This document shows, piece after piece, positions 1 to 13,107 of a stretch of 64,000 nt of DNA; the first letter of the stretch is position 1, and each line of letters begins with the position of its first letter. The notes beneath the pieces are model-generated. The model saw only the letters and a list, made by a program, of their open reading frames with translations. It ran no database searches and had not been told where the DNA came from. The DNA comes from Vicia villosa (taxonomy: Eukaryota; Streptophyta; Magnoliopsida; Fabales; Fabaceae). The translations under genes and the position numbers were made by a program. The stretch spans positions 310,001 to 374,000 of the forward strand of contig NW_026705399.1 in the NCBI RefSeq assembly GCF_029867415.1, given 5' to 3'.

Positions 1-211
1 TTTATCTCTATATGTATGTATATAGCTCAATATTTTTAAAAAAAAAAACCGAACCAACCGAACCAATCCAAACCGCATTAGTTTGATTTGGTTTGGTTTG
101 GTTTTATTTTTGAAAGCCAACCGAACCAAACCAAACCACACGTTTTTTTCTCTCGCGGTTCGGATGATTTTTAGCGTTAAAACCGCCCAAACCGCACCGC
201 GAACACCCCTA
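1..211. mobile_element. Terminal part of a hAT-like non-autonomous DNA transposon
   Basis: The segment is made of short AACCGAACC/GGTTTGG motifs in both orientations and ends in GCGAACACCCCTA near position 211. Read from the right, that end starts with TAGGGGTGTTCGCGG, which resembles the terminal inverted repeats of plant hAT-type MITEs. The left end is outside the window, so the 8-bp target duplication cannot be tested. No coding sequence is visible. The family assignment is from memory of such ends. Confidence 0.5.
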
Positions 212-234
212 GAGATAAAGGCAAGTCATGGAGA

Positions 235-765
235 CAACTCTGATGTGAAGTGACCAACTTGTTTGTGTAGAACGCATTCCGCTGGGAAAATCCTTGAAGG
301 AAACAGATTCTGCTGAGGATGCAAGTGAAACTCTGTTGAGGAGAGACTCAGTGGAGAAGATGAATACTTCTGCATAATGGTCCACTGAGAAGATAAGAAA
401 TCCGCTGGGGATAAGGAACTCGGCATAAGAACCTTTTGTTAAAATTACTCCACTGGGGAATAAGATGACTCTCCTAGGGGAAACATGTCAATCTGTTGGG
501 GAGAGAAACACTCTACTGGGGAAATGAGGAATTCGGGCAAGGAACCTCATTAAGAGCTTGCTGGGAAATCAGATACCATTCAATCATGATTAAACTGGGG
601 AGAAGATATTCCATCGGGGAATAAGACTTCTGAAGCACGGAAATGGCATTGAGATGTGCTCTCCTGAGGAGACGAGAATCTTGGAACAAAGAAAACCTTG
701 TCTGAATGTACTCAGCTGGGGAATGAGAATCTCTCACTTGGCTAGATCCGCCAATGCGCTCACAT
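235..765 (-). repeat. Degenerate CCACTGGGGA-type repeat field
   Basis: Motifs such as CCACTGGGGAATAAG, CTACTGGGGAAATGAG and CCGCTGGGGATAAG recur every 25 to 60 bases. On the minus strand they read CCCCAGTGG, the motif that recurs at 25235-25350 of the + strand Ogre. The matching position, between the coding region and the 3' LTR, supports the orientation given to this element. Confidence 0.55.
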
Positions 766-3132
766 GATGCGCTCAAAAGGATGTACCTGCGAGATAAACA
801 GATGAAAATGCCCCAGGATATAGCATAACATCTTCACGGGGTTTCCTCACATGACGGAGGATAGTGATGCTCACCCACAATGGGAAAATGCAAGGGCAAA
901 CAGATTGTCAAACATCTAGGCTTTAAACTTTCCATACAAGCAATGGATTCAATGAGTTGACAGGCAAGCAGTAATTAGAATACCAAACAAGTATCGGCCG
1001 GAGCATCAAACATGCATTGTTTCTCCAAGAGAATGCCACCAGGAAGTGGGCTTAAGGGGTCAAGCAAATGTTGACTTCAAAGGGGACCAAACAACCATTG
1101 ACTTTCATAGTGTTCTGCATATTCGTATTGATTGTAAAGATGTCAACAAGTAATAGACTTTCAGTCTCTGATGAATGTTGAGGATGATGATCCTAACTTC
1201 TCGACGGTCTTCGAGTTCATAAGTTTGTTTAGCTCACACCTGAACTTAAACTGATCATCTCCTGATGAGGGAAAAATACCAATGCATAGTGTCTTGCCCC
1301 CAGCCTGCAGGTACTTTGAAGAAATTCGTCTCGTAAGGACTTCTTGAGATTTGTGCTATCATAGCCAACTTGCCCCAGTAGCATGACTTTGAAAACGTGC
1401 CCCTGCATGGCCTGTGTTGGAGGTAGCTTCAGTTACGCTTGGGTGAATGCCCCTGATTGCTTAGCATTTTGAGAGATTCTTCGAATCTTGACCTGATTGC
1501 CTCAGATTGAGTGAAAACTTGACAGAGTATTCAAAGGCTTTTGTGCCCCTTAGTGTGATTAAACATGAGATATTGCTGCCTCTGCTCAACGGAGTTCGGA
1601 AGACAACTTGTCCTTTAGGAGGATAACATCTGAAGTTCATGATGGAAACTTTCTTGATGTCAAGCACTTGTTCATATGCAAACAATGTTTATTATGAGAA
1701 ATATAATTCTAATGCAAAGAGTATGTTTTTCTGGAAGTTTAAAGAAACTTTATGAAAGGATGTCGTAACATCGATTTTTTTTGTGAAAGAAAGATAGTGT
1801 GATACCAACTCAAGCATTTTAGCAAACCTCTTAGTAGTCAGTGTATCATATTCTCGTTACTGTATGCCTTCGAATTAACCCTGCTTCAATTAGGACTTTT
1901 GAGGACTGTAACGTGGCTAAGTTCACGGTTTTTTAGAAAAAAAGATTTTTAGGCTCAAAATATTTAGTGCCCACCCCCTTCGTGATGTTCTCCAGTCCTA
2001 AGTTCAGTTAAATTGATGCAAACATTCATATTTCAACAGGAATTTGAGATGATTGAGGAATCAAGGAGGCGTTCGGGCATGACAGTCACTTTACCTTTTG
2101 TTTTGGTGTCTGATCACACGACTTTGTTCTTTCAATGAGGATTTTTATTTTCTAATCCTTGTTTTTCGCTTTCACTTTTTTTGTTTTGTTTCCCTAACTT
2201 TTGCCTGGACAAATTCTTTTGAATTTTGATTTGGATGTCCAGCGGGATGCCCTAACTTTTGCCTAAGTCACATGCTTTCAAGTTGTTGACTTAGCGGGCT
2301 TTCTTTCTTTTTTTTTTCTTTTTGATTCATTCTTTTCTTTTGAACAACTCGTGTGATCCTGAATCTATGATTTGTTGGAAGTGATTATGACTTCCTGAGT
2401 CCTTGATTGATGATGAATTACCATTGTGGTATTATCATCCTTTGACCTCCTGATGTGAGAGATAACCACTGCGGTTTTGCTGTCGATCTCGACCTCCTGA
2501 TGTGAGGGATAATCCTGATGTCTCAACCTCCTGAGGTGACGGATAATCGTTGTGATTTTGAATTTCCTCAATCTGTTGAAGGATAACCATTGTTGTATCC
2601 TTAGATGTGTGCTCCTGATGAATTTTGAATGCACGATCAGGTTAACTGAATACTACCCACCCCTGGGTTAAAAAATAAGGGTTTTTTCGTATAGAAAAGA
2701 AACTCCTACTTCAAAGGCTCATAGGGGTTATCGAGGGTCTGTCTCCCTTATATCTCCGGTGTTTGGGAATTTGAAACAATGCCTGTACATCACCAACAGG
2801 GTTCTACTAAAAAACATACCATTTGAGATTCTTGGTATTATGTTCATCATTCTCCCTTCGGAGTTATCATGCTTTATTAACAAGAGTTGAGTACCACAAA
2901 AGCGTAGAAAAACATATAAGAGCAAAAGCGAATGAATTTTTTCAAGGCAAACATATTCAATGCATTGTGATTATAATTCAAAGACAAACAAGTTTTGCAT
3001 GCAAACAATATTGAACAAAACAAGAAAGCTTAAACATGAACATGCATGATGAATTAGGAATTGCCAACATTGAGGAGATCCTCTCCGTATGGACTTATTG
3101 CTTCAGAAGATCCGCTAAGTCAAAGGAGAACT

Positions 3133-3290
3133 TCAGTTCTGGCCCTCAAGTGCGAATGTGATAGTCTCGGTGTCAATCATGTCTTGAACCTTGTCTTTGA
3201 ATGACTTACAGTCTTCAATCAGATAACCAAGTGCCCCATAATGGAAAGCACACCAAGCATTAGTATCTGCTCCTGCAGAACCCTTCAGAT
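3133..3290 (-). pseudogene. Ogre/Tat gag zinc-knuckle remnant
   Basis: The minus-strand translation runs for about 50 residues and ends at a TGA at 3135-3133. It contains a C-x2-H-x-GA-x-G-x4-DC pattern (CAFHYGALGYLIEDC). This parallels the CPYHQGAPGHDLEHC motif of the intact Ogre gag at about 18131-18175 and is followed by a similar basic/acidic stretch. No long frame extends on either side. It is best read as a surviving scrap of gag in the decayed minus-strand element. Expression is unlikely. Confidence 0.6.
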
Positions 3291-3300
3291 TACTTCCCAG

Positions 3301-4259
3301 AAGAAGATTTTGGCGAAGCCATACAGAAGTTGTAAGTGCTCAGCTTTAGGGATTTGAGTCGTTCTAGTGGTGCACAAACTCAAGATACAAGGCGTCTTGC
3401 TTATCCCTCGGTCGGGAGCCCCAAAAAAACAGCGACTGGAGTTTGTGAATGCTTTAGGTATTTGAGCTGCCAATGATGCAAACTCAAGAAAACGGAGTCT
3501 TTCTTATCCCTCGGTCGGGAGCCCTAAACATAGCTGCTGAAACAGAAATCACCATACTGAATGGAGGAACATTGTATTACTATCAGCGAACAACAATAGC
3601 CGCTGCCGCTTGGTCATCAAAGTCGTTACTTGGAACACACAAGAGTTGTTGGGAAGGAAGCCTCTGGTAGTACAAGTTGCAAGTGATTCTCATGAGCTAC
3701 TCCTCGAGGAAGATCAAACATTCTACTTGCGGCATATGAAATGGGATTGACCAGTAGGAACCATTATGAATAAACTCAAACATTTCTGCATCGAGGAAGT
3801 CCTGGACTCTTTGTACTTCAACATCTTGTAAGGCTTGACATTATGATCAGGTGCCCCGAGAATGAAAAACACCGAGTATTGTCATCGAAATCATGAGAGC
3901 TATCTGTGGTGAGAAAGACCCAAAACACGAATCTCAACCAACTGAAATTCCATTAAACAGGGAAGCAACTGAACACCAGGCATGGGGAATACATCAACTT
4001 GATTCTTACTCTTTCCGTCTCTGTTGACAAGCAAATGATACTGACAAGGAAACTCCAAGAGAGGAGGAGGTGACTCAAAATATGAAGCAGAACCTTGAGA
4101 ATGAGGTGTGCCCTTGCGGATCACCCTTGATTACTGTCTGGCAGAAGATTCTGGCGAAGTCACATGGAATTTGTAATGCTTTAGGGATTCGAACAATGCA
4201 AATGGTGCAATGCTCAAGATAGACAATGTCTTGCTTATCCCTCGTTCGGGAGCCCCAAG
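3301..4259. repeat. Three dispersed copies of a CTTATCCCTCGGTCGGGAGC repeat
   Basis: Copies lie at about 3301-3425, 3443-3526 and 4143-4259. Each has a TTTAGGGATT-like start, a CAAACTCAAGA-like middle and a conserved end CTTATCCCTCGGTCGGGAGC. Two are preceded by AGAAGATT(T/C)TGGCGAAG. The final block is much better conserved than the rest. Confidence 0.65.
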
Positions 4260-4989
4260 CAACTTCAAAGACTTGCAGATCCAACATCACGATCAGGTGA
4301 CCCATAATAGAATTCACACCTAGTGCCATCATCATCAAGCAGAGAACCTATAGACATCCACACAATACGGAGCTTAACCAGTTGCAGATAAAGTAAGCAT
4401 GGAAGCAAGTGAGCATAAGACAAGTCTTCAAAAAGAACCCCAACTGAGCTTTCTTCTAGGTAAAATCCCCACAAAGTTGTTATATGACTAATCTTTGAGC
4501 TCACAATAAAAACGAGTCAAGTCTCTAGGTCTGGTGAGAGTATCAAATCTGAATAAGAGATCCTCGATCCTGAACACCTGTTATGCATGAAATGTATGAG
4601 ATGCATGATATGAATGCAGTGCCATGTTCATTCGATTTCCAAGGAATCCTCGTGTTTTGATTTTTGACAAGTAAGAGATGGAAAAGCTTGGCACGAGGCT
4701 TAAAGATATGATTCCTTGGAAATGGAAGGAACATGTATGCTAGTTATTTTTTGTACATCATTTTTTTCACAAGTAAATATGCAATGATGCAAAGTGGTGG
4801 GAACCACAATACTGGATATATCTGGGATGCCGAGAAATCATACGGCACAAGTTCAAAGGTTCGGCATAGTTTCGGACCACCGCACAAACCATAAGTCACC
4901 AATAGAACAATTTACCATCGGAACTAGAACATATAGTCACCAACACACTGGAATAGAACATAGAATATCACTCGAACAAGAACCATAGT

Positions 4990-5088
4990 ACCCCACGAAC
5001 AGGAACCAATAGTACACTCGAACAAGAATAGCGGTAACCCACGAACAAGAACAACGGTAACCCACGAACAAGAACAGCGGTCACCAAC
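4990..5088. repeat. 23-bp tandem repeat (CCCACGAACAAGAACAACGG)
   Basis: About four units of 23 bases with the core CCCACGAACAAGAACARCGG lie end to end. More degenerate GAACAAGAACC-type units extend left to about 4900. They lie close to the primer site inside the minus-strand element. No function is assigned. Confidence 0.65.
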
Positions 5089-5538
5089 AATGTACCTGTT
5101 ATATGATCATTGATTCCCGCCCCACTCACGGGTAAAATCTAGGTCAAGGTAAGGTCATGAAACGCAGTATACGGTCCGCCTGAAGGTAAGCACCGTCACA
5201 GCGCGGATGCGGGTGACGATAATACCTCTGTTTGAAACCACTACTCTACTCGTGGTCACATAATCTATCCCAAGGCGTACACCTCGAGACAAACCATGCT
5301 CCCACTCTGTCCTAGGGTTTCATTGGTTCACACATGGCCGGGGTATTGGGCCTTTTACCTCTTGAAACACCCACCCAATAGGCAGAAATCCAGACAGTCC
5401 AGAATATGATGCAGAAAAGTAAAAGTGCACATAGAATGCAATGCAAACAGATAAATATGCGAAGCAGTAAAAACACCCAAAGATAAACACACAAGGGCTA
5501 GGATCGACTCGCTAAGTCCAGACCCGCAATAGGTCAAC

Positions 5539-5557
5539 GTTCCCAGCAGAGTCGCCA
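5539..5557 (-). other. Primer binding site of the minus-strand Ogre-like element
   Basis: On the minus strand this reads TGGCGACTCTGCTGGGAAC, starting two bases after an LTR end in CGGTAGCGGCA. It is closely similar to the primer site of the + strand Ogre (TGGCGACTTCACTGGGGAC at 14030-14048), a type assigned to tRNA-Arg in Ogre elements. It fixes orientation and places the LTR end at 5560. Confidence 0.7.
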
Positions 5558-5559
5558 GC

Positions 5560-8476
5560 TGCCGCTACCGCGAAAATCAACAAAGTTGCCACTAACATAT
5601 TTATCCTGAAAAGGAAGGGAATGCTAGAAAACTACAAAACAAAACAACGGTCTCACGACCAGAGAAGAGGGTAAGGGGGTCGGTTACGCGAGGGGAATGT
5701 GTTAGAACCCCACGCGCCCATCGTACTCGATGGTATCCACGCTTGTGTCTAAAACTATGGGTGTGTAACAAATCTACGCTAATCTGGACTAAAATGAATG
5801 CAGAATGTAGGGAAAAGAAATGATTATGCTCGCACGGGTCCTACCCCGCTGCCTGCGTATCTGTTTTGCAGAATCAGAGGTATCGTAGCTCGGCTAACTA
5901 GTTTCTATTTGTTTTTTGTTTTTTAGGTGAACGAGTTACATTCACACTCCGCTGCTCGACCTTTGGAGTCTTACGCTTGGAAATGGAGCGGAAATAACAA
6001 GCTCTTAAGAAAAGAAAATCAAAGAGTGTGGTTTGTGTTTTAAAGAATGCATGAGGAAGGCCTAAGCTAAAGGGGAAAGCTTTCTACCTAATGTTATCAT
6101 ACAAAGGGTACAAGTCTAAGCTAAACTAGCAACCTACGGGGGAAAAGGCAAAAGGAAACAATAATATCACACAAAAGAGCTCCGCTCGTAAAGCAAACAA
6201 AACCAACGACACTGGCCGAGTGGTAGAAAAGCGGTCCCGCCATAGCCAAGGGGAGCGAATCACCCGAGTCAACCAAGCATTAGACCTCGCGAAAATGATC
6301 GGGCCCTAGACTAGAGGAGCGGATCCCTCTCAGCAACCAAGCCGTCACGGATCTGAAAGGAAAACGGTGCGTGCGTACACCGAGCATCAACGTCGAGCGA
6401 TGCGAGCTATAGGAAATGCGGGGGTCTGATTGCATGAACCTTTTTCCTGACATACTCGATAACAAGATCTTGTGCTAGTTCAAAAGCAAGCAACGCGTAG
6501 CGTGCGCATACCGAACGGACTCGATGAGACTGGGCGGGGGTTGATTGCTAACCCTTTCCGCGTGCCTTCCATGAGGACTTAACGGAGTGCCATATAGGAC
6601 TTATTACACCATGACTCCCTGCCGCAAAGCACAAATATAAACACACCAACAAAAATAGAGCCTCTTTCGAGGGCTTGGCCAGATGCATGTCTAAGTCCTA
6701 CTTCTCATGTTATAGGATGATGCAGAAAGCGGTAAAAGGGACAAGGAGACAATACCGAACGGATAGCAAATCCGCAATGAGCTAGCAAGCGTGAGCAGAG
6801 AAGTCCGGAATACTTCGCGTAAGCCATCATCAAGCAAAGCAAGTCAGAAAGCGTCGTCGTGAAAATAAATCACGAGCGACATGTGGTACATGTCGAGCAT
6901 AACCACATGAGCAACCTGCAAGAGAAACAAACCAGAAAATACAAGAGTATACATCTCAATGAATGAGAGATCAGGTGACTGGCGTCGGAAATAGGTTCGT
7001 GTCCCACAAATAAAGTGGAACACGACGCAAATCAAGTCGTAAGACAAATCGCACTGGAAGCGAATTTGTGTCCCAAAAATAAATTGGAACACGAAGCAAG
7101 TCGAATCGCAATCGAAGGCTCTCTCGAAGTATCTCGCACATTTAAGCCAACAAATCAGTAGTAACAAGGAAGCACGCTATAGAAAATACTAGCAAAAAAA
7201 TTTAATCAAACATTATATTTTTCATGGCATTTTATCAAAGAATTAGAACTAAACTATATAACAAAACAAATAAATTCTAACAAGAGAACATATCGCGTGT
7301 TTTTATGATCTTCTAAAACGAATATAGAAAACAAAATTTAATTCTAACTAGAAAAGAATACATGTTTTTTATTCGTTTTTTAATCATGCAAAAGTCTGAC
7401 AAATGTAATATTTTTCATGGCGTTTTCTATCTAAAAACTAACAAAAATAAGAGATCACATGTTTTTGTATTATCTTTTTATCAACCAAAAATTAGCAAAA
7501 CTCAATGATTCTATATTCTATTATCACGTCAAAGTCTAACAAAAATATCATTGTTTTCATACATTTTTATTATCTAAAAGAAATAGGAAACAAACTAGTT
7601 AAAACAACTAAATCTAATATGTAAAACTATGCACACAGGGGGATTTAATGCTGAAATCATGGTGCAGAAAGCACTTTGGGCGCTAAGGCCCAATAGCATG
7701 TCTTTTTTTGTCACATCTTTTTGTTCAGCACAAGAATGAGGCGTGATTGGGCTTCTATGGAGGTATGAACAACATAAATTCGTAAGGCCCAATGTTATGG
7801 TGATCCATCAGATTCTCATGATTCAAAGTTCAATTCAAACCTATATGTCAATCTAATTTTCCATTAATGTCAATCAATTATCAGATTTTTATTCAGATTA
7901 ATGGTCCATTAAGCTTAATTAATCACAATTAATCAAGGCCTTAGCTCACTTAATTGAAAGGAAAAAACAAAGAGGGATTTAGGGTTACGTGAGTTGTGAC
8001 TATTCAGCTTGTTCTCTCTTTTGCTTCACGATGAAACGGCGGCGTTAATCCTCTCCGAGCAGCCACCGCCAGTGAACTTCTCCAACTCGGCACCGTGTAC
8101 ATGTTCCGTTTCTGCCTCACGCTTTCCCGTCTTCTTTTCTGAACTAATTTTCCATGTTTGACGCTGCGATGTCGTTGTTGTTTGCAGAGAAGATTGAAGA
8201 TTCGCGGAAATTGCGGCTTCTTGCAGATTTCATGAACTTGGTTGAAGGTGAACGATGAAGATTATTGGAGTGTTGAAGTTGAAGGTGGAATTTATATGAT
8301 GAAGAAAGAAGAGTGGTGCTGATTATGGAGATGAAGATCCAAATTGATTATGAGAAGAGGATTTTGTTGAAGTTTCGTTGCAGTTTGTTGATGATGCTAA
8401 TGAAGGATTGAAAACGATTATGGTGAGTTGATGAAGTTCTTGTTGAAGATTGACGATTGCTGAGAATGGTGATGAT
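5560..8476 (-). mobile_element. 3' part of the 5' LTR of the minus-strand Ogre-like element
   Basis: This is the primer-site-proximal part of an LTR that continues at 41117-42418. The two parts were separated by insertion of the + strand Ogre. The LTR would be about 4.2 kb without the insertion, in the range of Ogre LTRs. It shows no coding sequence. The interval 7200-7600 is AT-rich with several TTTTCAT(G)GC-like repeats, and 8230-8476 is rich in GATGAAGA motifs. It lacks a second LTR in the window for comparison. Confidence 0.6.
8472..8476. repeat. Target site duplication of the + strand Ogre, left copy (ATGAT)
   Basis: The five bases before the left LTR are ATGAT, and the same five bases follow the right LTR at 41112-41116. 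A 5-bp duplication is usual for Ty3/gypsy integrases and proves that the two distant LTRs belong to one insertion. Confidence 0.9.
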
Positions 8477-10076
8477 TGTCATACCCCAATTTTTGACCTA
8501 AGATACCGCCTCATATCATCTGCATATGCATCATTTGCATCTCTAACAAATTGCATAGCTTGTGTTTGCTACTTGTGACTCAGCAGGATTTAATCAGGAA
8601 ATCACTCATCAGTACAAGTAACAATCAATTAGGGTTTTGTTCTCCCTTCATTTCAAATGAATCATCTTCATCTACAATCAATATTTGGTCCTCAGAGATT
8701 CATTTCAACAAGCTCAAAGGCTTTGAATCAACCAGATTAGGGTTTTGACTGAAGACAGCATACTCCTGACTTCTGCTCAGGATTTGACCTAATGACTTGG
8801 GACATGACCTCAAGACCCCAAGCGCATCATTTTGACCTAATCTATTGGCTCAAGACATCTCCTACACAAGGATTGATCAACAGTGAAATCTCAGATTATC
8901 AGATTAGGATTTTTGAACTATCAGGGACTGAAATCAGGGATCACATTTGGGAAACCCTAAAAATCCCCAGGAAGTCAATCAAAGGTTTCAATCATCTTCA
9001 AATAATCCCTATGACAACATCCAATGGAAATTGTATCTCAATTCAAGATCCACAGTCACCATTTGGTCCTCAAAGATTCACTTCAATAAGCTCAAAGGCT
9101 TTGAATCGACCAAACTAGGATTCTTCATTCATTCACGTATTCTTTGCAAGATAATTTCGTGTCCATGGAGGTTTTCAAATAAAGTGCGCCATTTCCATTT
9201 GTGTAATTCAAGAGTTTTGTTTGAAATCTATTTCAAGATTTTGGCCTATGGATTCGTCGTGGTGAAGAAAATTGTTTCTTATGGATTATTTGGAAGATGA
9301 TACAAATTTGGAACAATTCATGAAAATTGCAAGAAATATCTTTTAGTCCATTTGTTGAAAGATTATTTCAAGTATGGTTTAAAATCATAAATTCAAGAAT
9401 TAAAAGTTCATTGGTGCAAGAACATTCTTCACATTACTTCAAGAACTACCATGGATCATTTGAATTTGCCAAAATTCAAAGTTCATTCAAAGAATATCCA
9501 ATATTCATGGTTCATACAATTTCATTCAAGTTCTAAGAGAAATTCAAACATTACAAGTGGAGTTTCTTTACATGAACAAGTTCCAAATTTCAAATGAGTT
9601 ACAATAGAGACTTTATCCAAAATTCAAGAATTACAAAATTCCATTCATTTTCAAGAATACAAAGTTTCATTCATACAAAGTTGGAATTACAAGGAAAAGA
9701 AAAAGATAAAACTTCAAATGCAATTCTTGAATTCTTCAAGTCTTCATTCTTCAAGATCAAATTTCTTCATGCTTTTCTTCAAGGTCCTCATGCAACATGA
9801 AAAAAAGAAACAAAAAGAGGGGTGAAATTAGCAAAAGTCAAAGAAAGCCAAAGAGAGATTTTTATGTCATAAAATTATGCAACTTAGAGATATCATAAAA
9901 TGACATAAAAATTTACACACATGGCTTATATCATGAAAAATATCTTTGCATAAGAATATTCTTATTCTTATTTTTTATTCTTGCAATGATGAAGAATATA
10001 TTCTTTTTCTTATCTTGCAATGATTGAAACTTGCCAATCAAGATTACCAATTGCCAAACACTCCCTTAACTTTGCC

Positions 10077-10084
10077 TATAAATA
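10077..10084 (+). promoter_or_regulatory. TATA box of the Ogre 5' LTR
   Basis: TATAAATA occurs in TTTGCCTATAAATAGGAAG, about 1.6 kb into the LTR, and is followed by an A/C/T-rich stretch suited to a start site about 30 bases downstream. The same site is at 28213-28220 in the 3' LTR. This is inferred as the promoter of the genomic transcript. Confidence 0.65.
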
Positions 10085-12270
10085 GGAAGTTCTCTCATTG
10101 AAGAAAATCACACCAAAGCTACTATACTACTAGCTTTCTCACTTCTTCCTCTTCTCTTATAGTTTTCATGTTTCTTTGTTAGAAGGAGAAATTCTTCAAA
10201 TCAAAGAAAACTACTTGAAAAATAAGAGTTTCTAGCTACATAGTTCTTGAAGGGAAGTGAAGAAGAAATTCTTCATACCTTGGTGGAGAGTTCCAACTTG
10301 AAGGCCATCTTCAAGTCTCCCTAATATCCAAAGAGGTGGTGATGATCTTCATCAAAGGATCCTACAACAAAAAGCACAAAGTTTGCAGCATCAAAACAGA
10401 ATCAAGCATGGTTCTCTTCATCATTCAATCTGCAGCAAATCAAAGGATTCAACAGCAAAGTCACAACAGAAACAAGCCACGGTTCAAAATCACATCAACA
10501 CGACAACAATTCGCAAAGCAAGTGTTCTGACTTGGACAAAAATTCAGCAACAACAAATTTGCAGTAAGTTCATAAACAGAAGCATAAGGATCAAAGCTTA
10601 CCTCAACATCAAAACCGCAAAAATCTCCTTGCTGTAGGTACGTTGATTCAACTCTTTCTCTAAATATTGTAGTTTGTTGCTGTTAAACTTGGTTCCCTGT
10701 TAGAACAAAATCGACAGAACACAGGAAATAGCTTGAGTTATTATACTGTTAAATCAAAGTGAAAACGAAATTAAGAGGTGATACCTGGATTTTTCCTCTG
10801 GTTCTCCTCCCATGGCCGAAAATCATTCACTGAGAGGGAGAGTCCTTCACCGTGAGAAACCGAGAGCGTGAGTTGTTGTTGTTTGTTCACGCAAGCAAAA
10901 TTGAAACAGAAAGAGAGAGATGTCACTGAGTTATCATTAAAAAGAACAAAAAACGGAATTTGGGAAGAAGCATACCTGGATTCTTCGAGCTTCTTCAATG
11001 GCCGCCATCGTTCTTGTTGTTCCGAGAGAGAGAGAAACCGTGAGGGAAAGGCCATGAGTTTGAGTGAGAACCGCGAGAAAGATAGTGCTGTTGTGTTATC
11101 GTTGTTCAACCGAGAGTGAGGAAGAGAAACCGAGTTGCTGTTCACGTTGGGAGAGAATCGAAGGAAGAGGAACCTTGTCTGTTGTTCCATTTTTCTTGTT
11201 TTTCTGCAGAAAACACGTGAGGGAGAGACAAGAAGCGCTGCTGCTTCTTTTGTTGATTAGGGTTTTCAATAGCCCATTCCTTGTTTAGTGAGTTGGGTGG
11301 ATCCGGGTCACACTGACCCGACCCGGTCCGGCCCAGTTTGCTTTTTATTTTATTTCAGTTCTCTCCAATTGAGCCTACACCTCCAATCTGATTTTAATAC
11401 CTCCTGGCCCAATCTTCTCTTTTTCTTATTTATATTTTAATTTACTTTTAGTTTCTTTTTATTTTCATAGAAAAAAGACTTAATATTTTATTTTAATATA
11501 GGATATAGTTTTATCTTCTAAATCCTTATTAAAAATGACAAAAAATATGTTTTTTAATATTTTCATATGTTCATAAGTATGTTTTTTTATAAATTCTTAT
11601 TAAAACAACCAAAAAAAATATATTAGATGCATATTTAAGTTTGTGTTTCTAATTATTTTATCTTCTCATGAAAAAACCACAAAAATATCTTCTTTTAGAA
11701 TTAATTTTTATTTGAATTTGATATTTTCATATTATTTTGTGTAGTTAATCATTTAAATTTTTATTTGATTACTGTTGCACATTTTACTTGAATTTTCTAA
11801 CTTCATCCAAGACTTCGAGATTATTTCTCTGTTGTCTTTTGGATTTGTCTGTTTTGTTTGGTCTTCCATTTGCTGTAGAATTCCATAAACAATTATTGGA
11901 TGATCATGGAATGCTGTAAGCTGTGAACTCATCCAACGTTTCCTTTCTACTGGTGTGGATGCCTAACATCTGAAGATCACGGTAACACCTCAAACTCAAA
12001 AATCTAATTTTCTCATTCTTCGAGGTAAGCCTAAAACTCAATCAACTGTTTTCACAATAATAATCAATTCACTTTCAAATCATTCAACTCATTTCAAAAC
12101 GATGTGGGGCCTCTCGAATATTAGAGAGTGTAAGTCCCATTTCTTTTCTTTTTGTACAGTTTGTTTTTTTTCTTTAAACAATAAAACTTCAAAACAAAAA
12201 TCTTTTCAAAACAATTTTCAAATCATTTTCAAAACAACAAAACTTCAAAGAAACAAAACTTTTCAAATAT

Positions 12271-12985
12271 ACCATGGGCCTCCACGTAGGTATAAGTCCC
12301 AAGCCCCTTTTGTACATACCCATTCCAGTACATGAAATTAGGTATTTCATTGTACGCCTTTTGTACATATCTCAATCAATCTGTTTTTTTAACTTTGAAT
12401 AACAAACCAAAAATGAAGGTTTCTTTAAATCTTCCCAAAAATACCATGGGCCTCCATGTAGGTATAAGTCCCAAGCCCCTTGTAAAGACCTGTTTACATA
12501 GCTTTTGAATAAACTCAAGTGGGCCTCTCCCCGAGTATGAGTCCCGAGCCCCCGTGTTTACAAATGGATCATGCTTACAGGTATATTTCCTTCATAAACT
12601 CCATTATATACACACACTTTGTCATATATGTATAACTGTTCATATCTGTTCATGTACTTGTTCATATTTGTTCGTACTTGTTCATATTTGTGATTGTGTT
12701 ATATATATGCTTGTTCAACTTAGTACAACACTAGGTTCCCCATAGCCTCCTATTGGGCTTCGTGCAAAGAATCTCCCTAGTTTAGGTTAGGACATAGAGT
12801 ATGGTTTCCCGGTGAAATCGCTCTAAGAGCTCAAACCAACTATACCATGCCTCCCCTTGGGCTTTGTGCAAACGAGTGACCCTCCCATAGCCTCCTCTTG
12901 GGCTTACAATGCAAGGACCCTGGATTGTCCCTCCCATAGCCTCCTCTTGGGCTTACAATGCAAGGACCCTCGGATAGCCTCCTCT
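12271..12985 (+). repeat. CCATGGGCCTCCAYGTAGG and CCTCCTCTTGGGCTTACAAT repeats in the Ogre LTR
   Basis: Two copies of a unit with ACCATGGGCCTCCACGTAGG and TATAAGTCCCAAGCCCC lie at about 12270 and 12444. A related GGGCCTCTCCCCGAG unit is near 12522. Four CCTCC(T/C)..TTGGGCTT units follow at about 12745-12990, two of them nearly identical over 40 bases. All recur in the 3' LTR, shifted by 27088 bases. Confidence 0.7.
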
Positions 12986-13107
12986 TGGGCTTCGTACAAG
13001 GACCCACGGGCTTCTTATAAGCATCCCAAATATCCAAAACAAATACCCTAGGAGATTAGACATTTTTCATCTCTATGCTAGGAGTATCTCTTATATATCA
13101 TCACAAA

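Larger units (their letters stand above)
212..5538 (-). mobile_element. Internal remnant of a minus-strand Ogre-like LTR retrotransposon
   Basis: Reading leftwards from the primer site at 5557-5539, this is the internal part of a Tat/Ogre-like element. It holds a gag zinc-knuckle remnant (3133-3290), three copies of a short repeat (3301-4259), a 23-bp tandem repeat (about 4990-5085) and, at the far left, a CCACTGGGGA-type repeat field. The same CCCCAGTG field follows pol in the intact + strand Ogre of this window. No reverse transcriptase or integrase reading frame is recognisable and no frame is long. It is either an internally deleted non-autonomous derivative or a very old copy. The 3' LTR should lie left of the window. 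Confidence 0.6.

Noticed and set aside
8551..9800. Series of open frames of 64-117 codons in the Ogre 5' LTR, repeated at 26687-27936
   Set aside because: They are duplicated only because the LTR is duplicated, are low-complexity (F, S, K, Q rich) and show no domain. They are treated as non-coding LTR sequence.
10771..11190. 139-codon minus-strand frame in the Ogre LTR
   Set aside because: The matching region of the 3' LTR (28900-29330) breaks it by a 2-bp difference, and overlapping + strand frames of similar length exist. No homology was recognised.
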